Assembly: GCA_932521035.1 (NCBI GenBank)
Contig: OW051495.1
Span: 8,804,001-8,868,000 of the forward strand
Source of the DNA: Oscheius dolichura
Taxonomy: Eukaryota > Nematoda > Chromadorea > Rhabditida > Rhabditidae
Length of the DNA: 64,000 bases
Reading direction: 5' to 3'
Shown piece by piece: positions 23,395 to 34,700 of the stretch. The notes under the pieces are model-generated. The model made no database searches. It worked only from the letters and a program-made list of their open reading frames with translations, and was not told where the DNA came from. The position numbers and the translations under genes are program-made. The stretch's first letter is position 1. The number at the start of each line of letters is the position of its first letter.

Positions 23395-25164
23395 TAGACT
23401 TCTTTTTCTGAAATTTTAGACTTTAGAAGTTGATTGTAAAGAGTCCAGAAAATTACGGTAGGATACGAAGCTCTCCGTTTGACCCGAAATGCTATAACAA
23501 ACGTCCAAAAACGGTTAGAAAGCGCAAAAAGCAGAAATCCATTCAAAAGATTTGAATCCCCAAGGGACTGGAACGCTAATTCTTTCAGTCGCTTCGGGAG
23601 CTAGAAAGGAAGAAAACGGCTCCTGGCAGCCTCTTCAAATTGTACTTTCCCGGGTACTTGTAGCAAGTATAATCGGGCACAACAAACAAATCGGGAGTGC
23701 CATGCAGCTGCGCAGAAGCCGGCCTTCTACGACATGGATTCAATTTAGGCGCGTTGCTTGTTGAACTAACAATAATTCAGCAAACTACAACCATTGGGAA
23801 ATGGAAACGAGTGGTTCTCTCCATTTTAAATGTCTCGAGCCAGACCAGGGAAGACTGTAAATACACTTTCCAGACTCTAAAAAGGCCGTTCCACTAATTC
23901 CTGGGATGGAAAATCGTGCTGAGCCGTTCAAGTAGCTTCATTTTCCTAATAAACAAGGCAAAGATGTTGTACTTCACAGAGGGAACACGCAGACAAGATA
24001 CCGTATCCAATCTAACGCACTGGGCTTATAGGTGTTAATCTTCTGCTTGGGAACGCTTATTTTATTATAAACATAGGTTTATCTCCTACGGTAGGTCGTG
24101 ATCAAAAGATGGGACGGAACAAAAAGCGAAGAAATAAGAATAGCCTGCTGCTATCGACGCAAACAGGCCTGATTTTCGTGTCTTCTACAAATTTCAGCTA
24201 TTTTCTTCAATAAGGCGGCTAGATAGAGAGAATACGGTATATGCAGTCCGCTAAACCTGGATTATGATCGGGAAACATGACTGTTATGGTGCTAAAGAGA
24301 GTAGGAAATACCCTATTTTTATATAGATAGTCTTATAGTAAAATATAAGATATTTTAAGACGATCTGTACATAGCCATTAGAAAACACGAAATTACCAGG
24401 AAGCTCTGATTATAGGGAGACCAGACAAGCGCCTTGAGGTCGGAATTGAGCTGGATTGTGCAAATATGATCCGGAACGGACGTTATTCCTAGAAATGAGT
24501 AGGAGGAGGTGCCCATTATTTTAACTGCCAGTACAAATACCAAATTACAAGGAATTTTTGATTCAAGGAAGACGCGACAGTCTATAGACTATAGTCTGTC
24601 AAGAAAAAAGACGACATTCAAAGATCTAACTGGCCGAGAACAAATTTTAGTGATGGAGCGAACTGACAGATAATTTTTGAGCGGCCAAGAAGAAAAAAAG
24701 GCCAGTAAGTTCGGCCCGCAGCTAAATTTGAGACCTTTGAATGGCGTCTTTATTCTTGACAGACAATAGATGCCAGTCATTGCCCAGGCAAGAAGCTCAC
24801 CCGTTGCGCTTGTTTTACATTATACAGGGTGCAGGTGGCCGTCCTTTTCAAGCTCAGTTTTTACCTATTAATGTAAGATAAATATTCAACGAGGAAAAAT
24901 GACAAGGAATCCCTAATTAAATCGCGAGAGTTGAAATAAGATCGGAAACGTTCGACTTTTCCCCCAGAGGGCAACAGAGTACACGCGAACAGGACTATTT
25001 AACTCCTAGTAAAAACATGATATTTCACCTGGTGGCTAATAATAAATAATAATAAGATGTACGAGTAAATGCATCTGGTAATATGCTAGATGTCGTTTAT
25101 GTCGGCTCATATCGGTTATCTCTATATTCTCCGTTGGTCTATGTGACTTTGAACAGAAACTAGA
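23395..25164. other. Gene-poor stretch
   Basis: No supported gene. Several short ORFs (23552-23897 plus, 24355-24780 minus) lack splice context, motifs or coding-like composition. The stretch is A/T-rich with scattered GTACGGTA/TACCGTA-like words that recur across the whole window. Confidence 0.45.
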
Positions 25165-25464
25165 ATGGAAAAGGGAAAGAGATTTATGATCTTATTAATT
25201 AGTGTTGTATATTATTGTCTGGTTATGTGTGGTGTGTGCTACAAAGCGGGAAAAGGGCGCCAAGTATGCAAGACCCTTTATATTCAAATAAGCGACGAAA
25301 TGTCTTACCTGGGAAGAGTAATTATCAATTACTGCCGACTAGAACATCCAAATAACTCAAAAAAGAGGCCAATAATCAGCAGGAAGAGGGAAAATGACAA
25401 GAGGCAGCTGACGACTTGCAGAGAGCAGGCAACGCTACGCTGGATGGATTTAATATGTAAGTAG
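25165..25464 (+). CDS. Secreted cysteine-bearing peptide precursor, 99 residues
   Basis: A single-exon ORF starts MEKGKRFMILLISVVYYCLV, a good signal peptide. The mature part has four cysteines arranged as two pairs: VCK...NYC in a first helix-like segment (ISDEMSYLGRVIINYC), and TTCREQATLRWMDLIC near the end. Between them is a linker rich in dibasic sites (SKKRP, SRKREND, DKRQ). This two-chain layout with a cleavable linker resembles an insulin-like precursor, but the cysteine spacing of the first chain is longer than in known insulins and the intrachain pair is absent. It could equally be another small secreted peptide. It stands alone in a gene-poor stretch. Confidence 0.45.
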   Translation: MEKGKRFMILLISVVYYCLVMCGVCYKAGKGRQVCKTLYIQISDEMSYLGRVIINYCRLEHPNNSKKRPIISRKRENDKRQLTTCREQATLRWMDLICK

Positions 25465-25927
25465 GATACGGTAGCTGGGCTATCGTCGGCTTCGGCTACG
25501 CCCCTTGACATAAAAACACGTGAAACTACTTTTAGATATAGGCCATTACCAACAAACAGTTCTATGCTTCGGGGTCAGTTTTAGCGTTTTACGGTCAATT
25601 TTTTTTTAAAATTATCAAATTCCTGCGTCTTTTTTTCGCCGATTACGGTTGCGTAGTTTGTTTTTTACAGAAAGACTAAAATAGGGAAGAAAATAAATTG
25701 AAAACGCTTGAATATTGACCAACGCTTACAGAAGACGATCGTTTTTTACCGGTCCGGGGTAAGTCAACCGGGAGCAAAGAGTGCAAAGCGCTTTTTTTTC
25801 GATTTATGCCATCTTTCAATAGTCTCTAGCTAATCGTTGTACTATATCTTAGCTGGGTACTGTAACTAAAAAGCGTCCTAACTATCCGCCAACAAATTGT
25901 GCAGATATGTGATCCCGCAACGAGGAA

Positions 25928-26385
25928 TTGCAGCTGAATCTGCGAGTAAAAGACATTTCTTGGGTGGAAACCACGACTTCTGCAAATGCAGTCCCGCCAA
26001 GGAAGCGGAAGCACAAACCCTCACACTTCCCTCTTCGAGTTCATTATCACCAAAAGGCACGAGAAAATCAAGGAAATTTGACTTCTTTAGAAGTGCTAAT
26101 TCATCCCGAAGCGTCTTTCTTTTTCGATGGCAAGGGACTATGGAACCCTTTGCTACTGTCGGCCTGACAGGAAAAGCCAAATAAATGGTTTTTGCGAGCA
26201 AACTCTCTCCTACCCAAGATGTTAGTGTAACAATGGATAAAAAATGGTTCCAGCTGCCAAAGCCTCCGTTTGATATCCCTTTTCATCAAGGTGTGGAACT
26301 CAGCGAAGAAAGCTATCGCGGTAAAACTGAACGCATCTCGGCACCATTCACGACAATAAACATTATGGTAGACGGTTTACCATAG
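25928..26385 (+). CDS. Possible coding segment, unknown function
   Basis: After a GAATTGCAG acceptor one frame stays open with LRVKDISWVETTTSANAVPP, PRKRKHKPSHFPL and IHPEASFFFDGKGLWNPLLL. It can be joined, using a weak GTCGGC donor at about 26157 and a GATGTTAG acceptor at about 26225, to VTMDKKWFQLPKPPFDIPFH and a stop at 26385 (MVDGLP). The joined protein would have a nuclear-type basic patch. Two frames are open across part of this stretch, so the reading is uncertain. No family is recognised. Confidence 0.3.
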
Positions 26386-26901
26386 TACCGCAAACCTTGG
26401 AACAACTAGAGGAGCAATTGGAATATCAAGAAATGTGCGTAAAACTGTCCATTATAAAAGAAGGCAATGGAGACCCTCAAGACTCCTAGCCGTGTTTGTG
26501 TAGGAAGAGCTACTTGAAAGAGGAAGGATAACTTTAAAGTGAGAAAGAACACGGGAAAAGGCGACCCCTCGGGACAGCCCCACCGGCGGCACTGGCCCCG
26601 AGACCCTCTTGAGGATGATCCGCAGGAAAACATACCGTGGGAAAATAGTGAGGAAATTTTACTATGTTTGAACATTTTCTGGAAAGTGACTAATGTTAGA
26701 CCGAGTGCTGGCTATGACGGTCTAACGTCACCTCTGGACAGTCATTTTCAACGGTGAGCAAGGTCTTGAAATTCGGTGCCTTATGAACTGAAGGAGGACT
26801 GTTAACAATTAATGGAGCTGTCAAGAACCTAAAATAACTTTGTCTTTACGACACCCACCTCCTTTTTGCCGGTCACAGACATTGTTCTTTTTTCAGAAAG
26901 G

Positions 26902-27075
26902 ATGGCCTGCAAGGCGAGAAAAATTCACTTCGATCCTCCAAAAAAATCGGGAGCTAGGTCTGGAAGCGGCATTCTCAAGCCCATTCTGCCCTCATTGACA
27001 GTACCCACCGGTGAAGATCTCAAATCACTGCGAGTCGGAGTGGCGATAGATCTCCAGTATCAAAAATTTGTCTAA
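26902..27075 (+). CDS. Possible small ORF, 57 residues
   Basis: ATG at 26902, five bases after an acceptor-like TTTTTTCAG, reading MACKARKIHFDPPKKSGARS then LKSLRVGVAIDLQYQKFV. The N-terminus is basic. The position of the ATG relative to the acceptor fits a trans-spliced start, but the ORF is short and no motif is recognised. Confidence 0.25.
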   Translation: MACKARKIHFDPPKKSGARSGSGILKPILPSLTVPTGEDLKSLRVGVAIDLQYQKFV

Positions 27076-30000
27076 CATTGCCTTCTCTTTACATAAATGA
27101 GCTGCCAGGTGTCTACAGTTTGGGTGGACCACTAATAGCTACTGGTGGATGTACCCCCTATTTTGTGTTATGCTGGCGGGTTCAATAATTGATATGGTTC
27201 GGGAACTCATTCGTTTCTACGTCCAAATTCATGAGATTTTATCATTTTTTGCCGCCTTTTTAGCGGATTAAAATAAGAACAAAATGGGACTTTTGCGAAA
27301 GAACAAAAGAAAAAGTACCGGCTCCTCCTCAATTATTGAACACTCTAATATTGCTTTCCATATGGAACGACGTGCCGGTTAAAAACTAATTCATTCGACG
27401 TAGTTTTTTATGCTGATCTCGGCGGTTCCTTTCATTTTCCTTGAAAACAACAAAAAAATGCCTTCCCCGTTACAGTAACCCTTCCCAGATCCTGATAATC
27501 TCCATTTAATCCGGACTATGACCCATCTCAAGTGTTACTGTAGACTCTAATCAGATTTATTACAACGTATTACATTACTCATGGTTGACTTTCCAAATTT
27601 CTCGGGAAGTTCTATGAAGTCAACAGTCTCTCTCTCTTTTGGAATAGATTCCCCATCCCCCGGCGGGCGAAGGGAGCAGTGTTTATCCGGTCCGGGGATA
27701 ATCGACTTATGAATACGGACCATATGCGTCAGAAGAAAATGAGGCATAAAAGGTGAATTCACTCAAAGAATGAGTGCCGAATGTCTTAGCAATTGAACAA
27801 GAATAAAGCGGCTGCTCGTTTCCCAACTAAAATAGGGAAACCTCGAGTTCAAATGAGCAAAAAATGAAGAAATCGGAGGACATATTATCCCAATTACACA
27901 GCAAAGAGTACAAGAAAACAAGTAGCGTCAAAAGGGGGGTCCCCCTGTTTACCGGCGGCGGTTAATTTTATATAAAACGCTTAATCGCCGCGTCTCGAAA
28001 CTTCCTTGCTATTTCAACAGAAAAGTAATGTAATAAATAGTGGAGGGAGTTCAGAAGACGAAAGAGAAGAGAACAGAAGAAGATCCTAATGAGAAAGGGC
28101 ATAAGAAGGAGAGAAGGAGGGGATATGAGGCAGGTGACGCCGCCGCGGTCGAGAATACAACCAGACTTTTGATCCACTGATGGAACTAAAAGCAGTCGCT
28201 GAAGGAGACATTATTTGACTATCTACCCCTTATTAAAGTGCTATGGTGTTTGTCTGTTTGTTTGTCTGTCTGTCCGATGGGAAAGTGTCCGACGGTAAAG
28301 GGATTATTAATTTCTTAATGCCGGGGGCTGCCGCAGGCGGTCGTCGGCGGAAGAGCAGAAAGGTCGCCACAGGTCGAAACGGATAATTTTGACAAATAGA
28401 TGACAGCCGTAGGCTGCCGAAGGCCCGCTGGTCTTTAAGCTTAAAATCCTACCCTAATAATCTCTGTCCGTCTGTTCTAATCCGACGGTCAAATGAGAGA
28501 AGCAGAAAAGTCGACGGTCAAAACTTATTCAACTGTCAAATTTGAATCCCAATACCGCCCGGAGGCACACTAGTGTGCCCTATAGTGGATCTCCAGCAAA
28601 ACAGGAAGGAGGCACCATTCTGGTTTTTGGGAAAACATAGAAATCTTGGAAATCTCGCAAAATGCAGGATTTCCCCCTCGGAAACTGACTATTTATCCAA
28701 TAAGAGCCACAGTTACGCAGTGAGGATCATATACAGTAACTCGAAAGGAATAGAACAGGCTAAAGAGTACGGTATACAGTAATTTTGGAGAACAAAGAGG
28801 ACCAGTACAGTATTCGGAAGAAAAATAACCATTGTTGCCAAAGTTAGGCATTGATTTCCTCTACAGCAATTCGAACAACAACATAAGTCCGGTATAGTCC
28901 GTTTCCAATGCAAGGATCAAGCGCTTTGGCCCCTTTTGACAATTTTGTGGCCAAATATTCCTGGCTTTTTTTTTAAAAAAAATTCGTCACTAAAAATTAA
29001 GAAACCGCTGTCATTTTTCGTCAAAATGCCATGAAACTCAGTAGTCTGTGCAGTAATTTACACTGTACAGGAGGTAAATGAGTCAAAAATTGGAAAATAA
29101 GGCCACAGTTAGACAGCTGGGGCCTCCTACGGGTGGTCTAGGAAACAAATGGGGACTAGTCTGCTTCCCAGTAGCGCTTTCCACATTTTGCTCTCTTTCC
29201 TCAATTTAATGGGGATTATAACTGCATGACTGGGCATAAAACACTACTGATGTATCTCTTTGTCTGCTGACACAACTCTTTTCCCTCGTTTCAATGGGCT
29301 AGGGATTATCTCTAGGAGACAACGTGTAGGGGGGTACACTCATCAGGTGTGGGCATGGCATTAATCCAGTCAAAAAGAGTAGAATTTAGCAAAGATCATA
29401 ACTAAAATGGTGGATTAGTTATAAGGGAGACCGTGAACTTTCGACAACAATGACAGATGGTTGAAACGTTCCCGATCTCTACCAACTCCTTCTTTTCGGT
29501 CCCACTTCAAAATGTACGACGGACAGAGCAGATGTAAATAGTGGAGTGATATTGTGTCAGACATCGAGAATTCTCGGCAAAGGAAAAAAAATAGAGAGAG
29601 AGAGAGAGGGGGGAGAATAAAAGGGGCCGAGTGTAGGGGAAAAAAGAGAGAATGTGGCCATATATTGGGGTACAACGGATATTTCCGAGGACTTTGCAGC
29701 GTTCCACAGGGGTCTAGGATAGGTAAAATCAATTTGGCGCGTGGGCCCTGTAACGGAGAGGCACACTGACTATTAAACGTGGAATATCGGTTGGAAATGA
29801 ACTATAAACGAAAGATTGCACAAATGTTTGGCTGCCGTTGGCCATAAAATATACAACTTTGTCATTCTGGAATAACAATGACGTGAAGGTGTTTGGAAGA
29901 TTGTACTTCAATCTCTCATTAGACGGGAATAGTAAGGCCATGGTCTGGAGGACTGTATAGCCGCGGCATGGGACGATCCCTATACCCTGGAGTCAATTTT

Positions 30001-31770
30001 AGTACAAGTGACCAAATATAGGTAGCTTTCTTTGCAAATTGGCAGAATACAGTCCATTTTCAACGGGAAACGAAGGAGTTTTGATCCATACATGCAAAAT
30101 AGAGGGACTGGCAAAAGGATTCCTGGGTACACTTTTCCCAGACTCGAAAAAAAAGATGTTGCAAGGATTTCTTCCGCGTTTGACGGATATTTTCGGGGTG
30201 CCAGTAGCCAAGTCCAGGAAACCAAAGGACGGATCAAAGTGGCTTCGATCCCGGGTTGAAAGGCCCCTTCCGTTGAGCCCTTTCGTTGAGTACAACCACG
30301 TTTTCTTTACTCCAACGAGATTTCCCCGCCGTCACTCCACGAACCACCAGAAAGCAGTCAAAATGCCGCCGAATTGGTAACATCAGCAAAAGTTACCCTA
30401 TTCACAGTACACACATCACGGAATAAATTGATAACATAATAAAAATAGGAATATATAAATAGCTTAATCCATAGTAGTAGAACGAAGAGAAGACCACTTA
30501 AATTAGCATAGAAAACAAAGAAACACTCTCATTATATTGGATCTATCCATACAGACAAATCCACTTCGACTATTGGATACACCACCACCTCTTCCGGTAG
30601 AGTCGAATTTATTTTTTATAAAACCCCTCTAATTCTCCCTCCGCTACTGATTTCCTCAAGTAGGATTACACATTACTGCTGTAAGCTGTCTTTGTTGTTC
30701 GTTTCCAAAAGAAAATCCGGAAATTTTCTATCCTCTAACTTTTCTATCACTCTATGGTTACGGTAAATAATTCAATTTTGTCCTGTGGGCCCTATAGCGA
30801 AGTCTTTAATCAATCTTTAACCATGAGTTTCCTTTAGACACGGCCTACAGCCGGATCCGAACTCCTGTACCGATTTTCAGTCCTATCCAATATCCTATCT
30901 TTCTAACCCGAGATATACTCCCTTTTTTACAGAATCAAGGAGTGTTTTTCGGTCTTAGCAGGGATTCAACCATCAGGGGATAATCCCCCCGGTTAACACG
31001 GCGCGCCAGCAGTCCGCAAGGATCCCATATGGTTTATCCAGCAGCAGTCAAATGCCGGGGGGCGTTGATTCGAGCCCTCCCCCAATTATGTTATTTCCAT
31101 CTTTACAAATGAAATATAATTTGTTTCAGAGGCAAAAGAGCTTTTTCGCTATGGAACATTCCTTCAAAAAGTTGTTAGATCTCAAGTTTTCAAAAATTCC
31201 CGAATTCTCGATCATCAGGCCCATCTAGACGGCAAAGTTGGACCATCAGGAAAAATACACCTTCCGCTTAAAACAGTCCGTTTTCAACGGATTTTTCACG
31301 GTTGAAAATTATGAAACGCCTCCGCTACAAGGCCCACACAAAAACACTGAATTTAAATTTGGATTGAGCTGAGCAAAAATTGGAGAACAGCTCGACAACC
31401 TCCAACATATCCGTTGGAAATGAACTATACCAAAAGATCAGAAGTCTCTGTTCCTGATCCTCCGTACACAAAGCCCGCAGTTTGCATTCATTTAATAGCG
31501 AGGAAGGACTAATACCCAGCCATTATCAGCTTAGACACGCCGTTGATCCTTTGGCTCCACTGGGCGTGTGCCAGTCATTCCAAAGACAAATCAGTCACTG
31601 GGTGGTGGCCAGCGTACATTTTAATATAACTAACCAAATAACAGCATATTACAGAGATCATATTCTTCATTTTTAGGTACGCCTGGCCGACGGCTGATGT
31701 GGAACAGAGATGACGGATGCCGTCAGCGGTGTCGGGAATATATGGCCGTTTAACTTCAACCAAGTGGTTT
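27076..31770. other. Gene-poor stretch with low-complexity DNA
   Basis: No supported gene. Contents: a short (TTTGTCTG)n-like run at about 28249-28275; GC-rich words with 'GCCG..GGCGG' at 28320-28430; a purine run (GA)n at 29594-29613; and two copies of a short word, GTTGGAAATGAACTATA, at about 29789 and 31412. An ORF of 113 codons at 30039-30380 (plus) overlaps an antisense ORF of 98 codons and has no family features. Confidence 0.4.
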
Positions 31771-34700
31771 CTAAAGGGGAAAATTGCGGTTATTTGGTTG
31801 CTTTCTACTTGAAAATCGAAGAATTGCTGTCCGGTAGTCTTTGTGGGTTAGGAGAAGCGCCAGCAGGCCGCCGGGATCCGACATGGCTATCAGGATAATG
31901 CACAAATTGGCGAGACCTGAATTTTGTTTGATTATATAATTTTTTGAACATTTTCCATTTGTTTTTCTTGGAGTAAGAAAGAAAAATCAATCTGACTTGG
32001 GTCAATTTTATCTTTTGAGAGATGCAAGCTATCGTAATCCCGGTGACGTGAGCCGCTTCCTAGGGCACTCGCCCAATATTAGAGGGGCGACGATAGCAGC
32101 CGAAAAATCTAGTGACCGCTTATTTTTATCGATTAAAAAAGAAGGAACAGTCATTTTGTGGATGAAAACTGTTGAAATCTAATGCTAGTGGACGATTACT
32201 CCGGCCAAAGGAAGATTAGTGACTGTCGCCCGGCCAGAAGGAAAGAAAAAGATTAAGAGCTTGGTCTACTTCTCTAGAAAACACACTGTACGTTTTTCGT
32301 ACGTTTTTTTTACTACATCTGGACCCACAGGACGTAGAAGATGATTCCATTTTTGTAGCTTACAGTAGCTTACGTGGGGCCTAAGCGAGCCTAACGTTAG
32401 TAACAGCCAAATCGGCTTCCTTTCCTCTTCTCTGCTCCACTTTAGACAAATTAAATAAATATCTATATGTATCTACATATACATGTGTCTGTGCAGACTG
32501 CAAAAGTTGAGGGACTGACAAAGTCCTAAAGAAATGATCTCGAATGGAAGAGAGGCTTACTGAACGGCCGAGCAGGGGGAGGACCCGCCCATAAGAGTTT
32601 TGCTGCCTGGGATCTGTGCTAAAGCATCCCGAACAAGTAAAATAATGACTTATTTTGCTAAATAATGGATCTCTAGTGTTTTCTGGAAGTGATCCTCTTC
32701 AAATTGGAGAAACGTTGCGGCAGATTGGAGCGCAGTTCAAGTTTTAGCTGGAGATGGGCATTTCTTCGATTGAATCCTCTTCCACCATTTACTGCATCTT
32801 TAAAAAATTTCTAAAGGACTTTTATGGTTAAAAAAATGCAAGGAAAACTGTCTAGGCCTGGCACTTTATAGAAAAATTGCGCCGAACGCGAACTACCGTA
32901 TCCCATAAGAAAACATGCCAGTAAACCAGCCCAATTGAATGCAGAAAAAAAGGATAAGAGCCGGTCACCGTCAGACGTAAGCAGTACCTTTAAAAAATTA
33001 TACAAAAAGGCAGCTCTTATCCAGCAGAGAGATTGAAGTATGGACTACCCAACGCGGCAACAAGACGAGAATATAATGATCAGGGATAAGACATGACTGT
33101 ATCTAATAGCCTCGGAGTGCTCTCATCTTTTGGAAACGTAAAATCCAATAAGATTAGAGTGTGTTGTTTACCCCGCTAATTCTGGGATTTCCTCATCCTA
33201 CCATGGGCCTGGTTCCCCCTCATTATTATTGCTTTGTTAGAGATTAGGCAGCCAGGGATGGTCTGCAGTTGCCAGCATAATTGCTCCATTGTGGGAGGTT
33301 TTTCGCTTTTTTGGCCAAAAAAGCCTCTGGTTTTATTAGGGGTGCCAATCGGCTTGGTACGCATCCGCCGGGCTGACCTGGTAATTGCAATCTGAAATAA
33401 CACCCAGACACCACAATAGCACACGGTAATAACATCAAAGAATAGTGAACAAACGACTGAAATTTGGTTCCCCTTATGAGGACAGAGCCGCCTTACCTGG
33501 GCTAATAAACTCCGAATTAGAGCACTATGGAATTTTCGGCGATATTCAGACATGGCATTGGTCTTCAAATAAGACGAGAGTCGGTGAACAAAGAAGAGAA
33601 TGGCGACTATTGAGCCATTGATGAAATAGAGGTCGTAGAGAAGAATAAATTTCATGAAGTTGTTATCAAACCAGCCCAAGAAGATTACCGTATCGTTCCA
33701 GTAGTTAGGAATTTGGCTACAATAGACGGGATATTCCTGGAAACCATCTTTAGCCCCTGTTATTTGATTCTACGATGGCAAAAGGCCAAAATGACAATGA
33801 TCTGACGATACTTTCACCTGTTTTCTTCGACGTATCCCCAGGCTACTCACGTTCATGTATGATTTTTTCATCTCTGTGGGCTCCAAATTACCGCATAGTA
33901 TAATATGAATTGGTATTGGAGTAATCGAAAAGGTGGCGAAGAGCCAGAGGAGGACAAGATATGTCGCCCATCTGGGCATGGGGGCTACGACATGTTGACG
34001 GTAGAAAAAGAGCAACGTGGAGAACATGACCGTATCTGAAACAAAGATAATCGAGTGATGTTTCCACCCACGAGATGCGGTTCAACCCCGTTTAGTTTTA
34101 ACCCTTTTGCAGGCATATCCAACGAATCTTCCGCGAGACTGCTGGCCTGTTTGAGCCGGCTGGCAGAAGAGGCCTGTGTTACTCCAAAGAGGTTGCTATT
34201 GCTCGGAAGAGTGTTCCGGCTGGTTGTGAGACTCTCCGAGGGGAGGAGGAGACGAGCCTCAAACGTTGATACCGTATTTTTCAAGCTAGCGCCATGATTT
34301 TGGACTCATTCGAACGCGTAGAGAGCCTCCTCGAAGATGTCCGCAATTTCCAACCTCGTACGCATCACAGTGAGGAATCGACAGCGTTTGACCACATTTA
34401 ACTCCCTGTTGTCAAATTACAGCTTTTCTCGCTTTTACCAGGTTTTGACCATGTCAAATCCTAGTTTCGACCACAATTTTTCCTATATAAGCAGCCATCC
34501 AGTGGATTACAGCCATTCATCATGGCAACCGCTCGTGAAGACACCTGGGCCTTCCAGGTTGGCTACTCTTTGCCGCTTTTTTTCGTGTACGCGTGCGCGT
34601 CTGTGGCCATCTTCACAGAAAGGGAGTACGCGCACCAATAGATTCTTTTGCGCTGAATAGACTGATTGGAGTGCGGGTCGTACGGGCGCATGGGTCGTTT

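Noticed and set aside
24355-24780. Two hydrophobic minus-strand ORFs that look like receptor pieces
   Set aside because: No receptor motif and no way to join them to other exons.
29999-30380. Overlapping sense and antisense ORFs of about 100 codons
   Set aside because: Both open by chance composition; no start context, splice sites or family similarity.
31060-31085. GTTGATTCGAGCC, resembling a tRNA T-loop
   Set aside because: The flanking stems do not pair as a T arm and no A box or acceptor stem lies upstream.
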